Positions 15,503-25,122 of a stretch of DNA of 64,000 bases are shown piece by piece; the first letter of the stretch is position 1, and the number at the start of each line of letters is the position of its first letter. The stretch is from Bog-366 sp963722555. GTDB lineage: Bacteria; Acidobacteriota; Terriglobia; UBA7540. The DNA is taken from contig CAVRNQ010000006.1 of assembly GCA_963722555.1 (NCBI GenBank), positions 248,001-312,000 on the forward strand. The letters run 5' to 3'. Made by a program: the position numbers and the translations under genes. The notes under the pieces were generated by a model. That model was not told where the DNA came from. It searched no databases and saw nothing but the letters and a program-made list of their open reading frames with translations.

Positions 15503-15806
15503 GCAGTTTCATCAACGGGGCCGGGCGACCAGCCCCCTGACCCTGGCAAGTCCTGACGGCGGACAGGGCAATGTCAAGCGGACCATATAACGGCCCTTAA
15601 CCCTGTCCGGTCTCATCAGTCAACCTCAATCGGCAGTCGCCGCGCCCCTGGCCTTTGCCCAGTCCCGGCGAGATGAGGAGTCTCGTCCAGTAGTTCTTGG
15701 GCAGGATCGAGTATTTACATATGTGACTGCGAGAAAAGCGAACTCGCAAGGGTGGTCGGAGGGGGCTACTGGACGCAGCACATGCAAGAAGAAAGGGAGA
15801 AGGACA
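15503..15806. other. intergenic, nothing supported
   Basis: About 300 bases with no convincing frame. GTATTTACATATGTGAC near 15712 resembles GTATTTAGCCATATGTGGC at 11341 before the RarA-like gene; both may be element promoter or operator sequences. Confidence 0.35.
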
Positions 15807-16007
15807 ATGGGAGAACTGGAAACCCTGACGGCAATGCGGAACGAAAGGCGCATTGCTTACCATTCCACGGCGGCGGCGTTCGCAACCGTGGCGAGACAGA
15901 AAGGCGACCCCATGGCGTTCGCCGCAGCGAAGCGGGCATATGCGGATGCCATCCGGGACCTCAGGCTGGCTTTTGACGCCGTCCTGGACGCACAGGGGCG
16001 CGACTAG
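15807..16007 (+). CDS. small helical hypothetical protein next to the integrase
   Basis: 66 residues from ATG at 15807, with GGGAGAAGG upstream; the longer frame from 15723 is unsupported. ELETLTAMRNERRIAYHSTA and AKRAYADAIRDLRLAFDAVL form two long amphipathic helices. It is placed like an excisionase but shows no HTH. Function unknown. Confidence 0.5.
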   Translation: MGELETLTAMRNERRIAYHSTAAAFATVARQKGDPMAFAAAKRAYADAIRDLRLAFDAVLDAQGRD

Positions 16008-16112
16008 CCATAAGGGGGGCGGGCGAAACACGCCCCAGGGATTTGTGACCTTGACATGATGCCTTGTACTGCTACAATCCGACCTGCGGTGCCGAATCGA
16101 AGGGGGAAAAGT

Positions 16113-17207
16113 ATGACCCGACGGTCCGGCCAGAACGGTAGCGTAGTCAAGAAAGGTCTCATGTGGCACGGTCGCTACTATGCGGATGTTCCTGGGCAGG
16201 AGCAGCGCAGGCGGATGTCCGTGCTATTGGGCTTGGTCTCGGACATGACCAAGCCGGAAGCAAAGAGAAAGCTGCGGGAAATGCTCACGGAACTCGGCAT
16301 CAACACATCAGAGCACCTTGAGCGGGCAGTTCTCGTGGTCAACACGTTCGAGCAAGAAGCGGCATGGTGGAAAGAAAACCGCCTGTCGCTGATGAAGCCA
16401 TCAACCCAAGATGTCATGGGGGGGATTCTCAGGAGATACCTGCTCCCGCATTTCGGAAATCTTCCTATGACAGCCATAACCGAGAGACGGGTGCAGGAGT
16501 TTATTACCACGCTGACCCGTGCTCTGTGCGTCCACACGATTCAGAACGTGATTGGCACGCTTAGATTGATACTCGGTAAGAAAGCATGGCGGGACTGGGA
16601 CCTCGCCATGCCGAAAGCCGAGCGGAAAGAGCAGCGATACTTCACACCAGAAGAGATGCAGAGAATAATCTCTGCCTGCTCCGGTCAGTGGCAGGCGATA
16701 TTCGCCACGCTGGCAGGCACAGGCTTGCGGGGCGGGGAATGCCTCGCCCTGCATATCGAAGATGTGGACTTGTCGGCAAGCCGGATAACCGTTAGGCGTA
16801 GCGTGTATCGTGGCAGAGAGAACTCGCCGAAGAGCGACCACGCCTACCGCACAATCACCATCGACAGCGGACTTGCGGAAATCCTCAGGCAGCACATAGG
16901 CGGGAGGACATCAGGGAATCTGTTCGTGACGCAGGTCGGGACCCGATTCAAGACCGACTATGTCTGCCGCAAGCTCCAGTCAATCCTGAGGAGGCTGGGC
17001 ATCCCGAAGGGCACCCCACACTCCTTCCGACACGGGCGTGTATCGGTCCTAAGGGCGCACGGGGTGCCTGACCCGCTGGTCAAGCAGTGGATTGGACATT
17101 CCAGCCTGCGGACGACCGACATGTATTCGCACTTCACGGAGGCGTTCAAGGAGGAGGTCGTCAACAATCTTGGACCCAATGGACCCAAGCATGCGTGGAC
17201 TAACTGA
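16113..17207 (+). CDS. tyrosine-type site-specific integrase
   Basis: 364 residues from ATG at 16113, with AGGGGG upstream. The N-terminal arm-binding part (to about 70) and a SAM-like core-binding domain (about 75-170, with LMKPSTQDVMGGILRRYLLP) precede the catalytic domain. That domain carries R in GTGLRGGEC (about 205), H-x2-R in HSFRHGR (about 303) and the H and Y in GHSSLRTTDMYSH (about 328-337). All catalytic residues are present, so it should be active. It closes the plus-strand arm, as expected near one end of an integrated element; the actual attachment sites could not be identified. Confidence 0.9.
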   Translation: MTRRSGQNGSVVKKGLMWHGRYYADVPGQEQRRRMSVLLGLVSDMTKPEAKRKLREMLTELGINTSEHLERAVLVVNTFEQEAAWWKENRLSLMKPSTQDVMGGILRRYLLPHFGNLPMTAITERRVQEFITTLTRALCVHTIQNVIGTLRLILGKKAWRDWDLAMPKAERKEQRYFTPEEMQRIISACSGQWQAIFATLAGTGLRGGECLALHIEDVDLSASRITVRRSVYRGRENSPKSDHAYRTITIDSGLAEILRQHIGGRTSGNLFVTQVGTRFKTDYVCRKLQSILRRLGIPKGTPHSFRHGRVSVLRAHGVPDPLVKQWIGHSSLRTTDMYSHFTEAFKEEVVNNLGPNGPKHAWTN

Positions 17208-17781
17208 CAGAAGGGAAAGAAGATAGACAGGCAGTGCGGAAGGTTGCACGATTTCCTGACTGTGTCGGGTCGCGTGGGTGGCTGTCCGAACCCGCGCGTC
17301 TGCCGGGGTTTGTTGTGATTCTCCGCGCAGCGGAGCCGGGCGGACGGGCGTTCAGTAGAACCTGCGAGAGCCAGTTGCGCAGAGTTCCGCCTCGCGGGAC
17401 TGCAGCCCTCAAGACGAAGGGCGGAGGAAGCCTCGGCGGCCAACCCAGGCGCCAGGCTTGGGCCCGAAGGATCGGTGGAGGGAAAACGCCTCGGACCTTC
17501 AGTAGAGCACCGTGATATTTGCTCAATGGAGACGTACCTCAAATGTAAAGACCCTGCAACATTTGTAGTCGAACAGAGGTTGACGCGCGAAGCGGAGTGG
17601 CGTATATTTTGCACAGGTAGTTGAAGTCAGACCGCATCGGTAGGGGGAACCGTTCGGTCAACATGACATCCATAATACCCCTCTGCGCCCATCGAGCCAG
17701 CGCCAGTCAACGGGAAACATAGCAGTCGGCAGAGAGCATGCATGCGGGGAAGGTTCGACTTCCCTGCCTGGAGTGACTGCA
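17208..17781. other. boundary region between element and chromosome, no supported gene
   Basis: About 570 GC-rich bases. Minus-strand frames (for example ILRAQAWRLGWPPRLPPPFV) have the look of translated non-coding DNA. No tRNA and no copy of the tRNA-Lys remnant at 4550 was found here. The right attachment site probably lies here but is not visible by eye. Confidence 0.35.
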
Positions 17782-20676
17782 ATGGCGGTTCATCCCGGCG
17801 GCTCGGCGCTAGTTTTTTCCCTCGTGTTTTTTGCCGTCACCGTAATCACTTGGTCCCTCACTCGGGTCCTGCGGACGCGAAGCACGAGGCTGCGCCGGGG
17901 CACGGAAGTCTTCTGGTTTTCCAGCCTGCATTTCTTCAGCAAAGAACTTTCCGAGTGTCGTGAACCCCAGCAGATGGTGGAGCAGGCGCTCCGTGGCGCG
18001 TTGGACATGTTGGACACGCAGGACGGGTACATCCTGCTGGATGACGACGGGGGCGAGGGAATAGGTCATTGCGGAGCCAGAGGTCTGTCAGCGCAGACAG
18101 CGGAGCAGCTCGGCCGTGACCCCCTCCATCGCTACCTCCTCGCGAGCGGCGAGCGCTGGGGCGCCCTGATGGTTTTCCCGGACATGCGCCGGTCGGAAGT
18201 GGTAACGGCGTGGCAGCGCGATCCCATCTTCAACGAATTACGCAACGTCCTGAGGGCCGAAGGCTTGCGGACACTGGTGGTGGTGGGGTTACAGGTCCGC
18301 GACAAATCCTACGGAGCTTTGGTGCTGGGCTTTCGCAGCGTGCGGAGTTTCGAGTCCCAGGAGCTTCGCGTGGCCCTGGCTATCGGCAATCAGGTGAGTG
18401 TGGCCGTCGAGAACTGGTTGCTGAACCGCGCGGCGGAGCGCCGGGAGGAGGAGATGAGAATCCTCCACCGGGTGGGTGAATCCCTGCTCTCCACTTTTGA
18501 CCTGAACGCCCAGATCGATATTCTGCGCCGCGAACTGGCCGGCCTCGTCGGCGGCGCGAATTTCGATCTGGCTCTGCAGGACACTCAGGAAGGTCCGCTG
18601 GAGGTCGTAGCGCCGACTGAAACCGCCGGGCCCCAAGGGGCGGGAACGGGCGCTCCCGCCAACTCGCTCACACAGTATGTGCATCGCACTCGCCAGCCGT
18701 TGCTGGTAGCGTGCGACGTGGAGGGAACTATCCGTGGGTTGGGCCTGGCGCCGATGGATCCGCGCGTCCGCACCTGGTGCGGGGTGCCAGTGCACTTCTC
18801 CGATGGCTCGATGGGCGTGCTGGCGCTGACGGATTTCCAGCGCGAGCATGCCGTCACCAAGAGGCAGTTTGATCTGGTGCAGGTGCTGGCGCAAGAGGCG
18901 GCGGGGGCCATTGAGAACGCCCGGCTTTTCAAGAAGGAACAGCGGCGAGCCAGCCACTTGGCGCTGCTCAATGAGCTGGGGCGCAAAGCCAGCTCGGTGC
19001 TGGACCCGGAGGAACTGCTCCCCAGCATCTGCCGTCAGGTTCGTAGCGCTTTCGGGTATGATTTGGCGCGGATCGAGATCATGGATTCCGAGCGGGAGGA
19101 ACTGGTGGTTGAGGCGGAAGCCGGCTACGGCCCGGAGTTGCTGGGCCGCCGCATTCGCATGGGGGAAGGACTGGCCGGAGTAGCCGCTGACTCGGGCGAG
19201 CCGGTCCTGGCCAATTCCGTGGCAGAGTCGCCGCAGTACGTCCCGCTCCACCCCGGCATTCGGGCCGCGCTGAGTCTTCCCTTGAAGTATCGCGAAGAAT
19301 TGTTGGGTGTGCTGAGCCTGGAGAGCCGGCGCCTCTACGCGTTCTCGCAGCAGGACGTGCTCACCCTGCGAACCCTGGCGGACCAACTCGCCATAGCGCT
19401 CCACAATGCGCGCGCCTATCAGGTGGCTTTGGAACAGGCCATCACCGACGGGCTAACGGGTCTAAAAACCCACCGTTTCTTCATGGAGGGGCTCGACCGC
19501 GAATGGCGCCGATCGACACGCTCCGGCCACCTGTTCTCGGTCATCATGATGGATCTGGACCGCTTCAAGCTGGTCAACGACCGGCACGGTCACCTGGAAG
19601 GCGACAAGGTGCTGACCGCGGTCGCGCATCTGCTCAACGACTGCGTGCGCCAATCCAACGTGATGGCACGCTACGGCGGGGATGAGTTCGCCATCCTGAT
19701 GCCGGAGACGCGCACCGAACAGGCGGAAGTCCTGGCGGAGCGCCTGCGGGCCCGCATCGAGGCCGACCGCTTCCTGGCAGCACACGGCGTGACCGCCAGC
19801 TTTGGCATTGCGACTTTCCCCGTGCACGGCCCCACGCAAGAGGAAATCCTGCGTGTGGCGGATTCCGGCATGTACCTAGCCAAACATGGGGCGGGAAATT
19901 GCGTGCGGGTAGCGTCCTTGACGCTGGAGTCCGCCCAGGCGGACCGCCAGTTGCTGGAAGCTTACCTGGGCGTGACCATGAAGCGCAGGTTCTCCACCGG
20001 CCCCGAGGCTTTCAACCACTACCTGAAAGGCTTTGAGCACGTGATGCAAAAAGGCGACGGGGAGGCCACCTCGCTGCTCGAAACCGTAACGGCTCTGGCG
20101 TTCGCGATCGATGCCAAGGACCACTACACGCGGGACCATTCGAAGGCTGTTTCGCGCCTGGCAGCGCAAATCGCGCGGCAGCTCGGCTTGTCCGACACGC
20201 AGATTGAGGAGGTCCGCCTGGGCGGCATCCTGCACGACATTGGCAAGATCGGCGTGCCAGAAGCGATCCTCAATAAGTCCTCGCGCCTGACCACGGATGA
20301 ATACAATCTGATGAAGAGCCACACGCTGCTGGGAGAAAAAATTCTGGAGCCGCTCAAGTCGAAGGTGATCGAGGGCATTCGGGGCATGGTACGGAACCAC
20401 CATGAGATGGTGGATGGGAAAGGCTATCCGGACGGGCTGCGGGGCGGGAACATCCCCTTGGGCGCACGCATCATCACCGTGGCAGATTGCTTTGATACCA
20501 TGGTCTCCCAGCGGCTCTATAAGCCCGAGCGCAGCGTGGAGGAGGCCGTGGAAGAACTACGACATTGCTCCGGCACTCAGTTCGATCCTGACCTCGTGGA
20601 GGCGTTCGTCCGCTCGCTGGAGGCTCTCGGCGACCCACGGCGTCCTTACGGCGCGAGGGAACAGGTCATCATCTAG
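17782..20676 (+). CDS. GAF-GGDEF-HD-GYP cyclic-di-GMP turnover protein
   Basis: 964 residues from ATG at 17782 with GGAG eight bases upstream; a GTG at 17773 is an alternative. An N-terminal membrane segment (about 6-26) is followed by three GAF-like sensor domains (about 50-210, 220-380, 390-545). A GGDEF domain follows (about 550-715): DGLTGL, DLDRFKLVND and an intact YGGDEF near 630. The usual RxxD inhibitory site appears as RQSN, so product inhibition may be weak. The C-terminal HD-GYP phosphodiesterase (about 770-950) keeps HDIGKIG and HHEMVDGKGYP. It is therefore predicted to both make and degrade c-di-GMP under control of the sensor domains. Two PilZ-like proteins elsewhere in the window are possible effectors. 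Confidence 0.88.
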   Translation: MAVHPGGSALVFSLVFFAVTVITWSLTRVLRTRSTRLRRGTEVFWFSSLHFFSKELSECREPQQMVEQALRGALDMLDTQDGYILLDDDGGEGIGHCGARGLSAQTAEQLGRDPLHRYLLASGERWGALMVFPDMRRSEVVTAWQRDPIFNELRNVLRAEGLRTLVVVGLQVRDKSYGALVLGFRSVRSFESQELRVALAIGNQVSVAVENWLLNRAAERREEEMRILHRVGESLLSTFDLNAQIDILRRELAGLVGGANFDLALQDTQEGPLEVVAPTETAGPQGAGTGAPANSLTQYVHRTRQPLLVACDVEGTIRGLGLAPMDPRVRTWCGVPVHFSDGSMGVLALTDFQREHAVTKRQFDLVQVLAQEAAGAIENARLFKKEQRRASHLALLNELGRKASSVLDPEELLPSICRQVRSAFGYDLARIEIMDSEREELVVEAEAGYGPELLGRRIRMGEGLAGVAADSGEPVLANSVAESPQYVPLHPGIRAALSLPLKYREELLGVLSLESRRLYAFSQQDVLTLRTLADQLAIALHNARAYQVALEQAITDGLTGLKTHRFFMEGLDREWRRSTRSGHLFSVIMMDLDRFKLVNDRHGHLEGDKVLTAVAHLLNDCVRQSNVMARYGGDEFAILMPETRTEQAEVLAERLRARIEADRFLAAHGVTASFGIATFPVHGPTQEEILRVADSGMYLAKHGAGNCVRVASLTLESAQADRQLLEAYLGVTMKRRFSTGPEAFNHYLKGFEHVMQKGDGEATSLLETVTALAFAIDAKDHYTRDHSKAVSRLAAQIARQLGLSDTQIEEVRLGGILHDIGKIGVPEAILNKSSRLTTDEYNLMKSHTLLGEKILEPLKSKVIEGIRGMVRNHHEMVDGKGYPDGLRGGNIPLGARIITVADCFDTMVSQRLYKPERSVEEAVEELRHCSGTQFDPDLVEAFVRSLEALGDPRRPYGAREQVII

Positions 20677-21112
20677 TGCGATGCCAGGGGGGCGGTTCGC
20701 CCGCCGGCATGCTGAAGCGCGTGGGCCGGCAGGCTTCCATCGGCCGGGAAGCTGACCCCTTCAGAACCAGTTCCGCGATGATCTCCGCCGTCACCGGCGC
20801 CAGCAGGATGCCGTTCCGGAAATGGCCGGTTGAGAACACCAGGTTTTCAAATTCCCCATAACCCAGAATCGGCAGGTGGTCGGTGGGGTCGGGCCGCAGG
20901 CCCGCCCAGGCGCGCCGGAAGCGCAGGCTGGCCACGAGCGGCGCGAGGTTCGTCGCGCCCTGCAGCACCGAGCGCAGGCCCTCACCTGTCGTGGCCTTAT
21001 CGTAACCCACGTATTCCGCGGTTGGTTCCTACCAGCAGGCACTGCTCGGGCCGCGGCACCAGGTAGTGGAGCCCTGCACGCACCACCCACGGCAGCTCCG
21101 CACGGTCAGGGT
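20669..21112 (-). pseudogene. glycine oxidase (ThiO-type) C-terminal remnant
   Basis: Reading leftward: ELPWVVRAGLHYLVPRPEQC, LLVGTN, then after a one-base frame change near 21020 EYVGYDKATTGEGLRSVLQG, FRRAWAGLRPDPTDHLPILG and FSTGHFRNGILLAPVTAEII. These are the substrate and FAD-contact motifs of the C-terminal half of FAD-dependent glycine oxidase ThiO, which feeds thiazole synthesis. The FAD-binding N-terminus (GxGxxG) is missing, so this is a truncated, frameshifted relic. It overlaps the end of the GGDEF gene by a few bases. Confidence 0.7.
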
Positions 21113-21550
21113 TTTCTGCACATCTCTCGCTCCGCTTCGGGCAGGCTCCGGGCGGATCTACAGCACCCTCCCCTCAAACAACGCGTACGTCAGCTTTTCG
21201 GAGCGTGAGGGTAGCGCCTTGCTCACGCGTCGTGACCGGACCGGCGGCGCGGACACTCAAGGTTCCCAGCGCTAAAGCACCGAGCAGTGAAAGGGATGTG
21301 CAAGGGAGTCTGATGGGGTCGCCTCAAGGAGGGTTCTGAAGATCATGATGAGGGGAATCATACCGCGTTTCCCCAGGGCGGGGTCGAGCCTGAGCCCGGC
21401 TCTTCCGACGGCCCGAAGATAATGACTCAGCCTGATGAGCCTTACGGGCCAAAAAGGCCGCGAAGGGTGCCCGTCATCAAGATTGGCCAGTCTCCGGCAC
21501 GCCTATAGGATGGCGGCCACTCAGCCACGGCGACGCCCTGCGCCTCGCGG
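21113..21550. other. intergenic, nothing supported
   Basis: About 440 bases between the ThiO relic and the rel gene's end. No frame with ribosome binding site and no recognisable RNA. Confidence 0.4.
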
Positions 21551-23698
21551 TTAGGACGGCATGACGCGCTCGACCTGATAGACGCCTTCAATCTTGCGCA
21601 GGGAGGAGATGATCTTCTCGAGGTGCTCGAGGTCTACGATATCGACCGTGACATCGATGTATGCGCGGTTGTCGCCGGTGCGCGCCTCGATGTTCTGGAT
21701 ATTCGCGTGCACACCGGCGATGGCAGAGGTGACGTCCGCCAGCATGGCCTGGCGGTCTTCCGCAATCAGGATGAGCTTAACCGGATAGAACGCACCCTTG
21801 GGGCCGACCCACTCCACTTCGATACGGCGATCGGCGTCGTAGAACAGGTTCTGGACGTTGGAACAGTGCCGGGCGTGCACGGCGATGCCTTTACCGCGCG
21901 TGATGTAGCCGATGATTTCCTCGCCCCGCACGGGATTGCAGCACCTGGCGCGATAGACCATCAGGTCGTCGTGGCCGTGCACCTGGATGGCCAGGTCGGA
22001 GGGGACGCCGAGAGCCCGCTTGAAGGAGCTACCGGGGCGCGAGGCCTGCGCGGGTTCGAGCTTGGCCGTGGGCACGAGCTTCGCAAGCACCTGACGCGCT
22101 GCGAATGTTCCGTAGCCGATCCCGGCGTACAGGTCGTCGGCCGCCGTGCAACCGTAGTCACGGGAAACGCGCGCGTAGTCTTCGTCAGCAATCTTCTTCA
22201 GGCTGATTTCGTATTTGCGGGCTTCCTTCTCGATCAGGCGCTTGCCGATTTCCAGTGCCTGCTTGCGCTGCGCGAAGTTGATCCAGTGCTTGATTTTGTT
22301 GCGCGCGCGCGAGGTCTTGACCAGGCCGAGCCAGTCGCGGCTGGGTGCGTGGTTGGCCTGGGTGACGATCTCGACGATATCGCCGTTGCGCAGCCGATAC
22401 TTCAGGGGCACGATGCGGCCGTGCACCTTGGCGCCCACGCAGTGGTGGCCGACCTCGGTGTGTATGGCGTAGGCGAAATCGATCGGCGTGGCCTCGCGAG
22501 GCAGCACGATGACCTTGCCCTTGGGCGTGAAGGTGTAAACCTCTTCGGGGTAGAGGTCGATTTTGAGCGTGGAGAGGAACTCGCCCGGATCGCGCATTTC
22601 CTGCTGCCACTCCACCAGGTGCCGCAGCCAGGCGAAGCGCTCCTCGTCCTGCTGCGTGAGCGGCCGCCCATCCTTGTATTTCCAGTGCGCGGCGATGCCT
22701 TCCTCGGCGATGCGGTGCATCTCCTCGGTGCGGATCTGCACCTCAAAGGGTTGGCCGTGCGGGCCGATGACCGAGGTGTGCAGCGACTGGTAGAGGTTGG
22801 GGCGGGGAATGGCGATGAAATCCTTGATCCGGCCGGGGACGGGCCGCCAGGTGTTATGAATGATACCCAGTGCGGCGTAGCAGTTCTTGACGCTGTCGGT
22901 GATGATGCGTACGGCGAGCAGGTCGTAGACCTGCTCGATGGGAATTTGCTGGCGGCGCAGCTTCTGCCAGATGCTGTACAAGCGCTTGACGCGGCCTTCC
23001 ACGCGCGCCGGGACATGCGTCTCCAGCATTTTGGCGTCGACCTGCGCGCGCACTTCCGCCAGAAATTCATCGCTCACTTTGCGACGGTTTTCCACGGCTC
23101 GTTTGAGTTCCTCAAACGCGTCGGGCTCCAGGTGCCGAAAGGCGAGGTCTTCCAGTTCGCCCCGAACCTTTCCCATGCCCAGGCGGTGAGCAATGGGCGC
23201 ATAAATCTCCAGAGTCTCGCGCGCGATGCGTTCGCGACGGTCTGGGGAGAGATATTCGAGGGTGCGCATGTTGTGCAGCCGGTCCGCCAGTTTGACCAGG
23301 ACGACGCGGATATCGTCCACCATGGCGAGCAGCATCTTGCGGAAGTTCTCGGCCTGTTGCTCTTCGGGGCTCAGGAACTTGATGCGGCCGATCTTGGTGA
23401 CGCCTTCGACGATGCGCGCCACTTCGTCGCCGAAATCCTGGCGAATGCGCTCCGGGGTGGTGCGGGTGTCCTCTAGGACGTCGTGCAACATGCCCGCGGT
23501 GAGACAGGTCGGGTCCAGCTTCATGCCCGCCAGGATCAGCACCACTTCCAGCGGGTGGGAAATGAACGGCTCACCGGAAAGGCGCTTCTGCGTGCTGTGC
23601 TGCGCGGCGGTGAAATCATAAGCCTTCGAGAGCAAGGCGAGATCCTCACTCGGGCGGTAGGACTGCACTTGTCGGAGGATGTCCTCGAATTGAACCAT
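21551..23698 (-). CDS. rel: bifunctional (p)ppGpp synthetase/hydrolase, RelA/SpoT family
   Basis: 715 residues from ATG at 23698; ATGs at 23707 and 23713 are close alternatives and the frame is open to 23800. The hydrolase domain keeps its metal ligands (SHPLEVV, HDVLEDT near residue 72, and LADRLHNMRTL). The synthetase domain follows (YDLLAVRIITDSVKNCYAAL, RIKDFIAIPRPNLYQSLHTS). TGS (about 380-440), the helical and zinc-finger-like region (CCNPVRGEEIIGYITRGKGI, then HARHCSN) and an ACT domain (about 635-715) complete the long RSH architecture. Both activities are predicted intact. A TAGAAT box overlaps the start region, and no Shine-Dalgarno is seen, so the mRNA may be nearly leaderless. Confidence 0.93.
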   Translation of the reverse strand: MVQFEDILRQVQSYRPSEDLALLSKAYDFTAAQHSTQKRLSGEPFISHPLEVVLILAGMKLDPTCLTAGMLHDVLEDTRTTPERIRQDFGDEVARIVEGVTKIGRIKFLSPEEQQAENFRKMLLAMVDDIRVVLVKLADRLHNMRTLEYLSPDRRERIARETLEIYAPIAHRLGMGKVRGELEDLAFRHLEPDAFEELKRAVENRRKVSDEFLAEVRAQVDAKMLETHVPARVEGRVKRLYSIWQKLRRQQIPIEQVYDLLAVRIITDSVKNCYAALGIIHNTWRPVPGRIKDFIAIPRPNLYQSLHTSVIGPHGQPFEVQIRTEEMHRIAEEGIAAHWKYKDGRPLTQQDEERFAWLRHLVEWQQEMRDPGEFLSTLKIDLYPEEVYTFTPKGKVIVLPREATPIDFAYAIHTEVGHHCVGAKVHGRIVPLKYRLRNGDIVEIVTQANHAPSRDWLGLVKTSRARNKIKHWINFAQRKQALEIGKRLIEKEARKYEISLKKIADEDYARVSRDYGCTAADDLYAGIGYGTFAARQVLAKLVPTAKLEPAQASRPGSSFKRALGVPSDLAIQVHGHDDLMVYRARCCNPVRGEEIIGYITRGKGIAVHARHCSNVQNLFYDADRRIEVEWVGPKGAFYPVKLILIAEDRQAMLADVTSAIAGVHANIQNIEARTGDNRAYIDVTVDIVDLEHLEKIISSLRKIEGVYQVERVMPS

Positions 23699-23711
23699 AC
23701 GCAGCATTGCC

Positions 23712-23717
23712 ATTCTA
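23712..23717 (-). promoter_or_regulatory. extended -10 element of the rel gene
   Basis: TGCTAGAAT on the minus strand, ending about five bases before the ATG at 23707. The same TGGTAGAAT form occurs at 37584 and 46480 before other genes. No -35 TTGACA is evident. Confidence 0.4.
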
Positions 23718-24004
23718 GCAGTTTGTGGAAGAACCGTGTAGCGGCGGCCGGCAGGCGAACAGAATAACCCTTCGCCCAGGGCGGCGTGGGGGAAATTCAT
23801 GAATTGCCCCGATGCGGGACTCCTGCTTTCGGGAGAACTTGGCCCGCTGCGCCGTGGGGGGATGCGCCCCCCGGGAGAGAGGGGGGGGCTCCCATGGAAC
23901 GGTTTTGTGATACCCTTTCCCCCTGCAGAGAGATCTCAGGCGGAGTTTTCCACCATCCCGATTTTCACCCAAAGAGGCGCACGGACGACAGTAAGGAGGA
24001 GAGC

Positions 24005-25003
24005 ATGAGACAGCGTCAACCGATGGTTGTTTTCCTGGGGATACTTCTGGTCACCGTGGTTGCGGTTTCCTGCCAGAAGCCCTTACATGAAGAAACCGAG
24101 CGGTACATCCTGGTGGCCGCAAACGTCAACCTTTCGTACTGGCAAGAGGCACAGGCGGGCTTCCTGGACGCCGCGCACGGGTTAGGTGTGAAGGCTGATT
24201 TCCGCGGGCCCACGTATTATTCGCCGGAAGAAGAACTGAAGGTGTTCAAGGAAGCAGTGGCCCAACACCCTGCGGGGATCCTGGTGTCGCCCGGACGGCC
24301 GGAGCTTTTCAGTGCCGCCATCAACGAAGCCGTCGGCGCGGGAATTCCCGTGATCGCGATGGACACCGACGCGCCCGATTCCAAGCGCGTCCTGTTTGTG
24401 GGTACGGACAACCGCCAGGCCGGCATGGAAAGCGGGAGACAAATCGCGAGTTTGATGAACGGGAAGGGCCGGCTTGTCGTGATTACGATTCCTGGCCAAC
24501 TCAACCTAGAGGAACGCCTGCGCGGGGCCCAGGAGGTTTTTGCCAAATACCCCGACCTCAAGATTGCACACGCGCTAGACGACCAGGGCGATCCACGCAC
24601 GGCGAACGATCTGGTTTCCGACCTGTTCAGAAAGAAGGAGACTGTTGACGGCATCTTGTGCCTGGAGGCTTCGGGGGGGCCGGGCGCGGCGGAGACCCTG
24701 CACCGGCTCGGGTTGGACGGTCAGGTTCCCGTCGTGGCCATGGACAAGAATCCCGAGACCCTCGACTTCATCCAACAAAAAGTAGTCTCTGCGACGATTG
24801 CCCAGAAGTCTTACACGATGGCGTTCTACGGTCTACGCTTCCTCGACGACCTGCACCACAACGTGGTGCACGAGTTTAAGGACTGGCGGACAGCGCCGGC
24901 CTCGCCGTTGCCCGCGCGCGTCGACACCGGCACCATCGTGATCAACGCAAACAATCTGGCCGTCTTCCGCGCGGCCATGGCCAGCCGCCAGAGCCCGTTA
25001 TGA
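24005..25003 (+). CDS. sugar-type periplasmic-binding lipoprotein
   Basis: 332 residues from ATG at 24005 with GGAGGAGAGC directly upstream; open codons back to 23786 are unsupported. Signal peptide with lipobox VAVSC (about residue 22), then a type I periplasmic-binding fold as in ribose/xylose ABC systems: YWQEAQAGFLDAAHGLGV, GILVSPGRPELFSAAINEAV, IPVIAMDTDAPDS, VGTDNRQAGMESGRQIA and VVAMDKNPETLDFIQQKVV. No ABC permease or ATPase is adjacent, so it is an orphan receptor; transporter genes may be elsewhere or it may serve sensing. Confidence 0.82.
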   Translation: MRQRQPMVVFLGILLVTVVAVSCQKPLHEETERYILVAANVNLSYWQEAQAGFLDAAHGLGVKADFRGPTYYSPEEELKVFKEAVAQHPAGILVSPGRPELFSAAINEAVGAGIPVIAMDTDAPDSKRVLFVGTDNRQAGMESGRQIASLMNGKGRLVVITIPGQLNLEERLRGAQEVFAKYPDLKIAHALDDQGDPRTANDLVSDLFRKKETVDGILCLEASGGPGAAETLHRLGLDGQVPVVAMDKNPETLDFIQQKVVSATIAQKSYTMAFYGLRFLDDLHHNVVHEFKDWRTAPASPLPARVDTGTIVINANNLAVFRAAMASRQSPL

Positions 25004-25052
25004 CTTGAGGCCGCAGCCGGGGCAGGGCGGTGTGCGGGGCTGAAAAACAAAA

Positions 25053-25094
25053 GGCCGGATTCGCTTTCGACCTTGCGGTCAAGAGGAATCCGGC
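25053..25094. terminator. bidirectional hairpin between convergent genes
   Basis: GGCCGGATTC (25053-25062) and GAATCCGGCC (25085-25094) form a ten-pair stem between the stops of the binding lipoprotein and the TPR lipoprotein. AAAACAAAA precedes it, giving a T-rich tail for leftward transcripts. Confidence 0.55.
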
Positions 25095-25122
25095 CAGGGC
25101 TTCGAGAAGGGAGCGGTCAGGC

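Noticed and set aside
17200..17526. 108-codon minus-strand frame past the integrase
   Set aside because: Starts without ribosome binding site and reads as Pro/Arg-rich translation of non-coding DNA.
21623..23476. 617-codon plus-strand frame
   Set aside because: Exactly antisense to the rel gene; GC-rich third positions keep it open. No ribosome binding site or family.
23786..24004. N-terminal extension of the binding lipoprotein
   Set aside because: The signal peptide and a strong GGAGGAG site mark ATG 24005 as the start.
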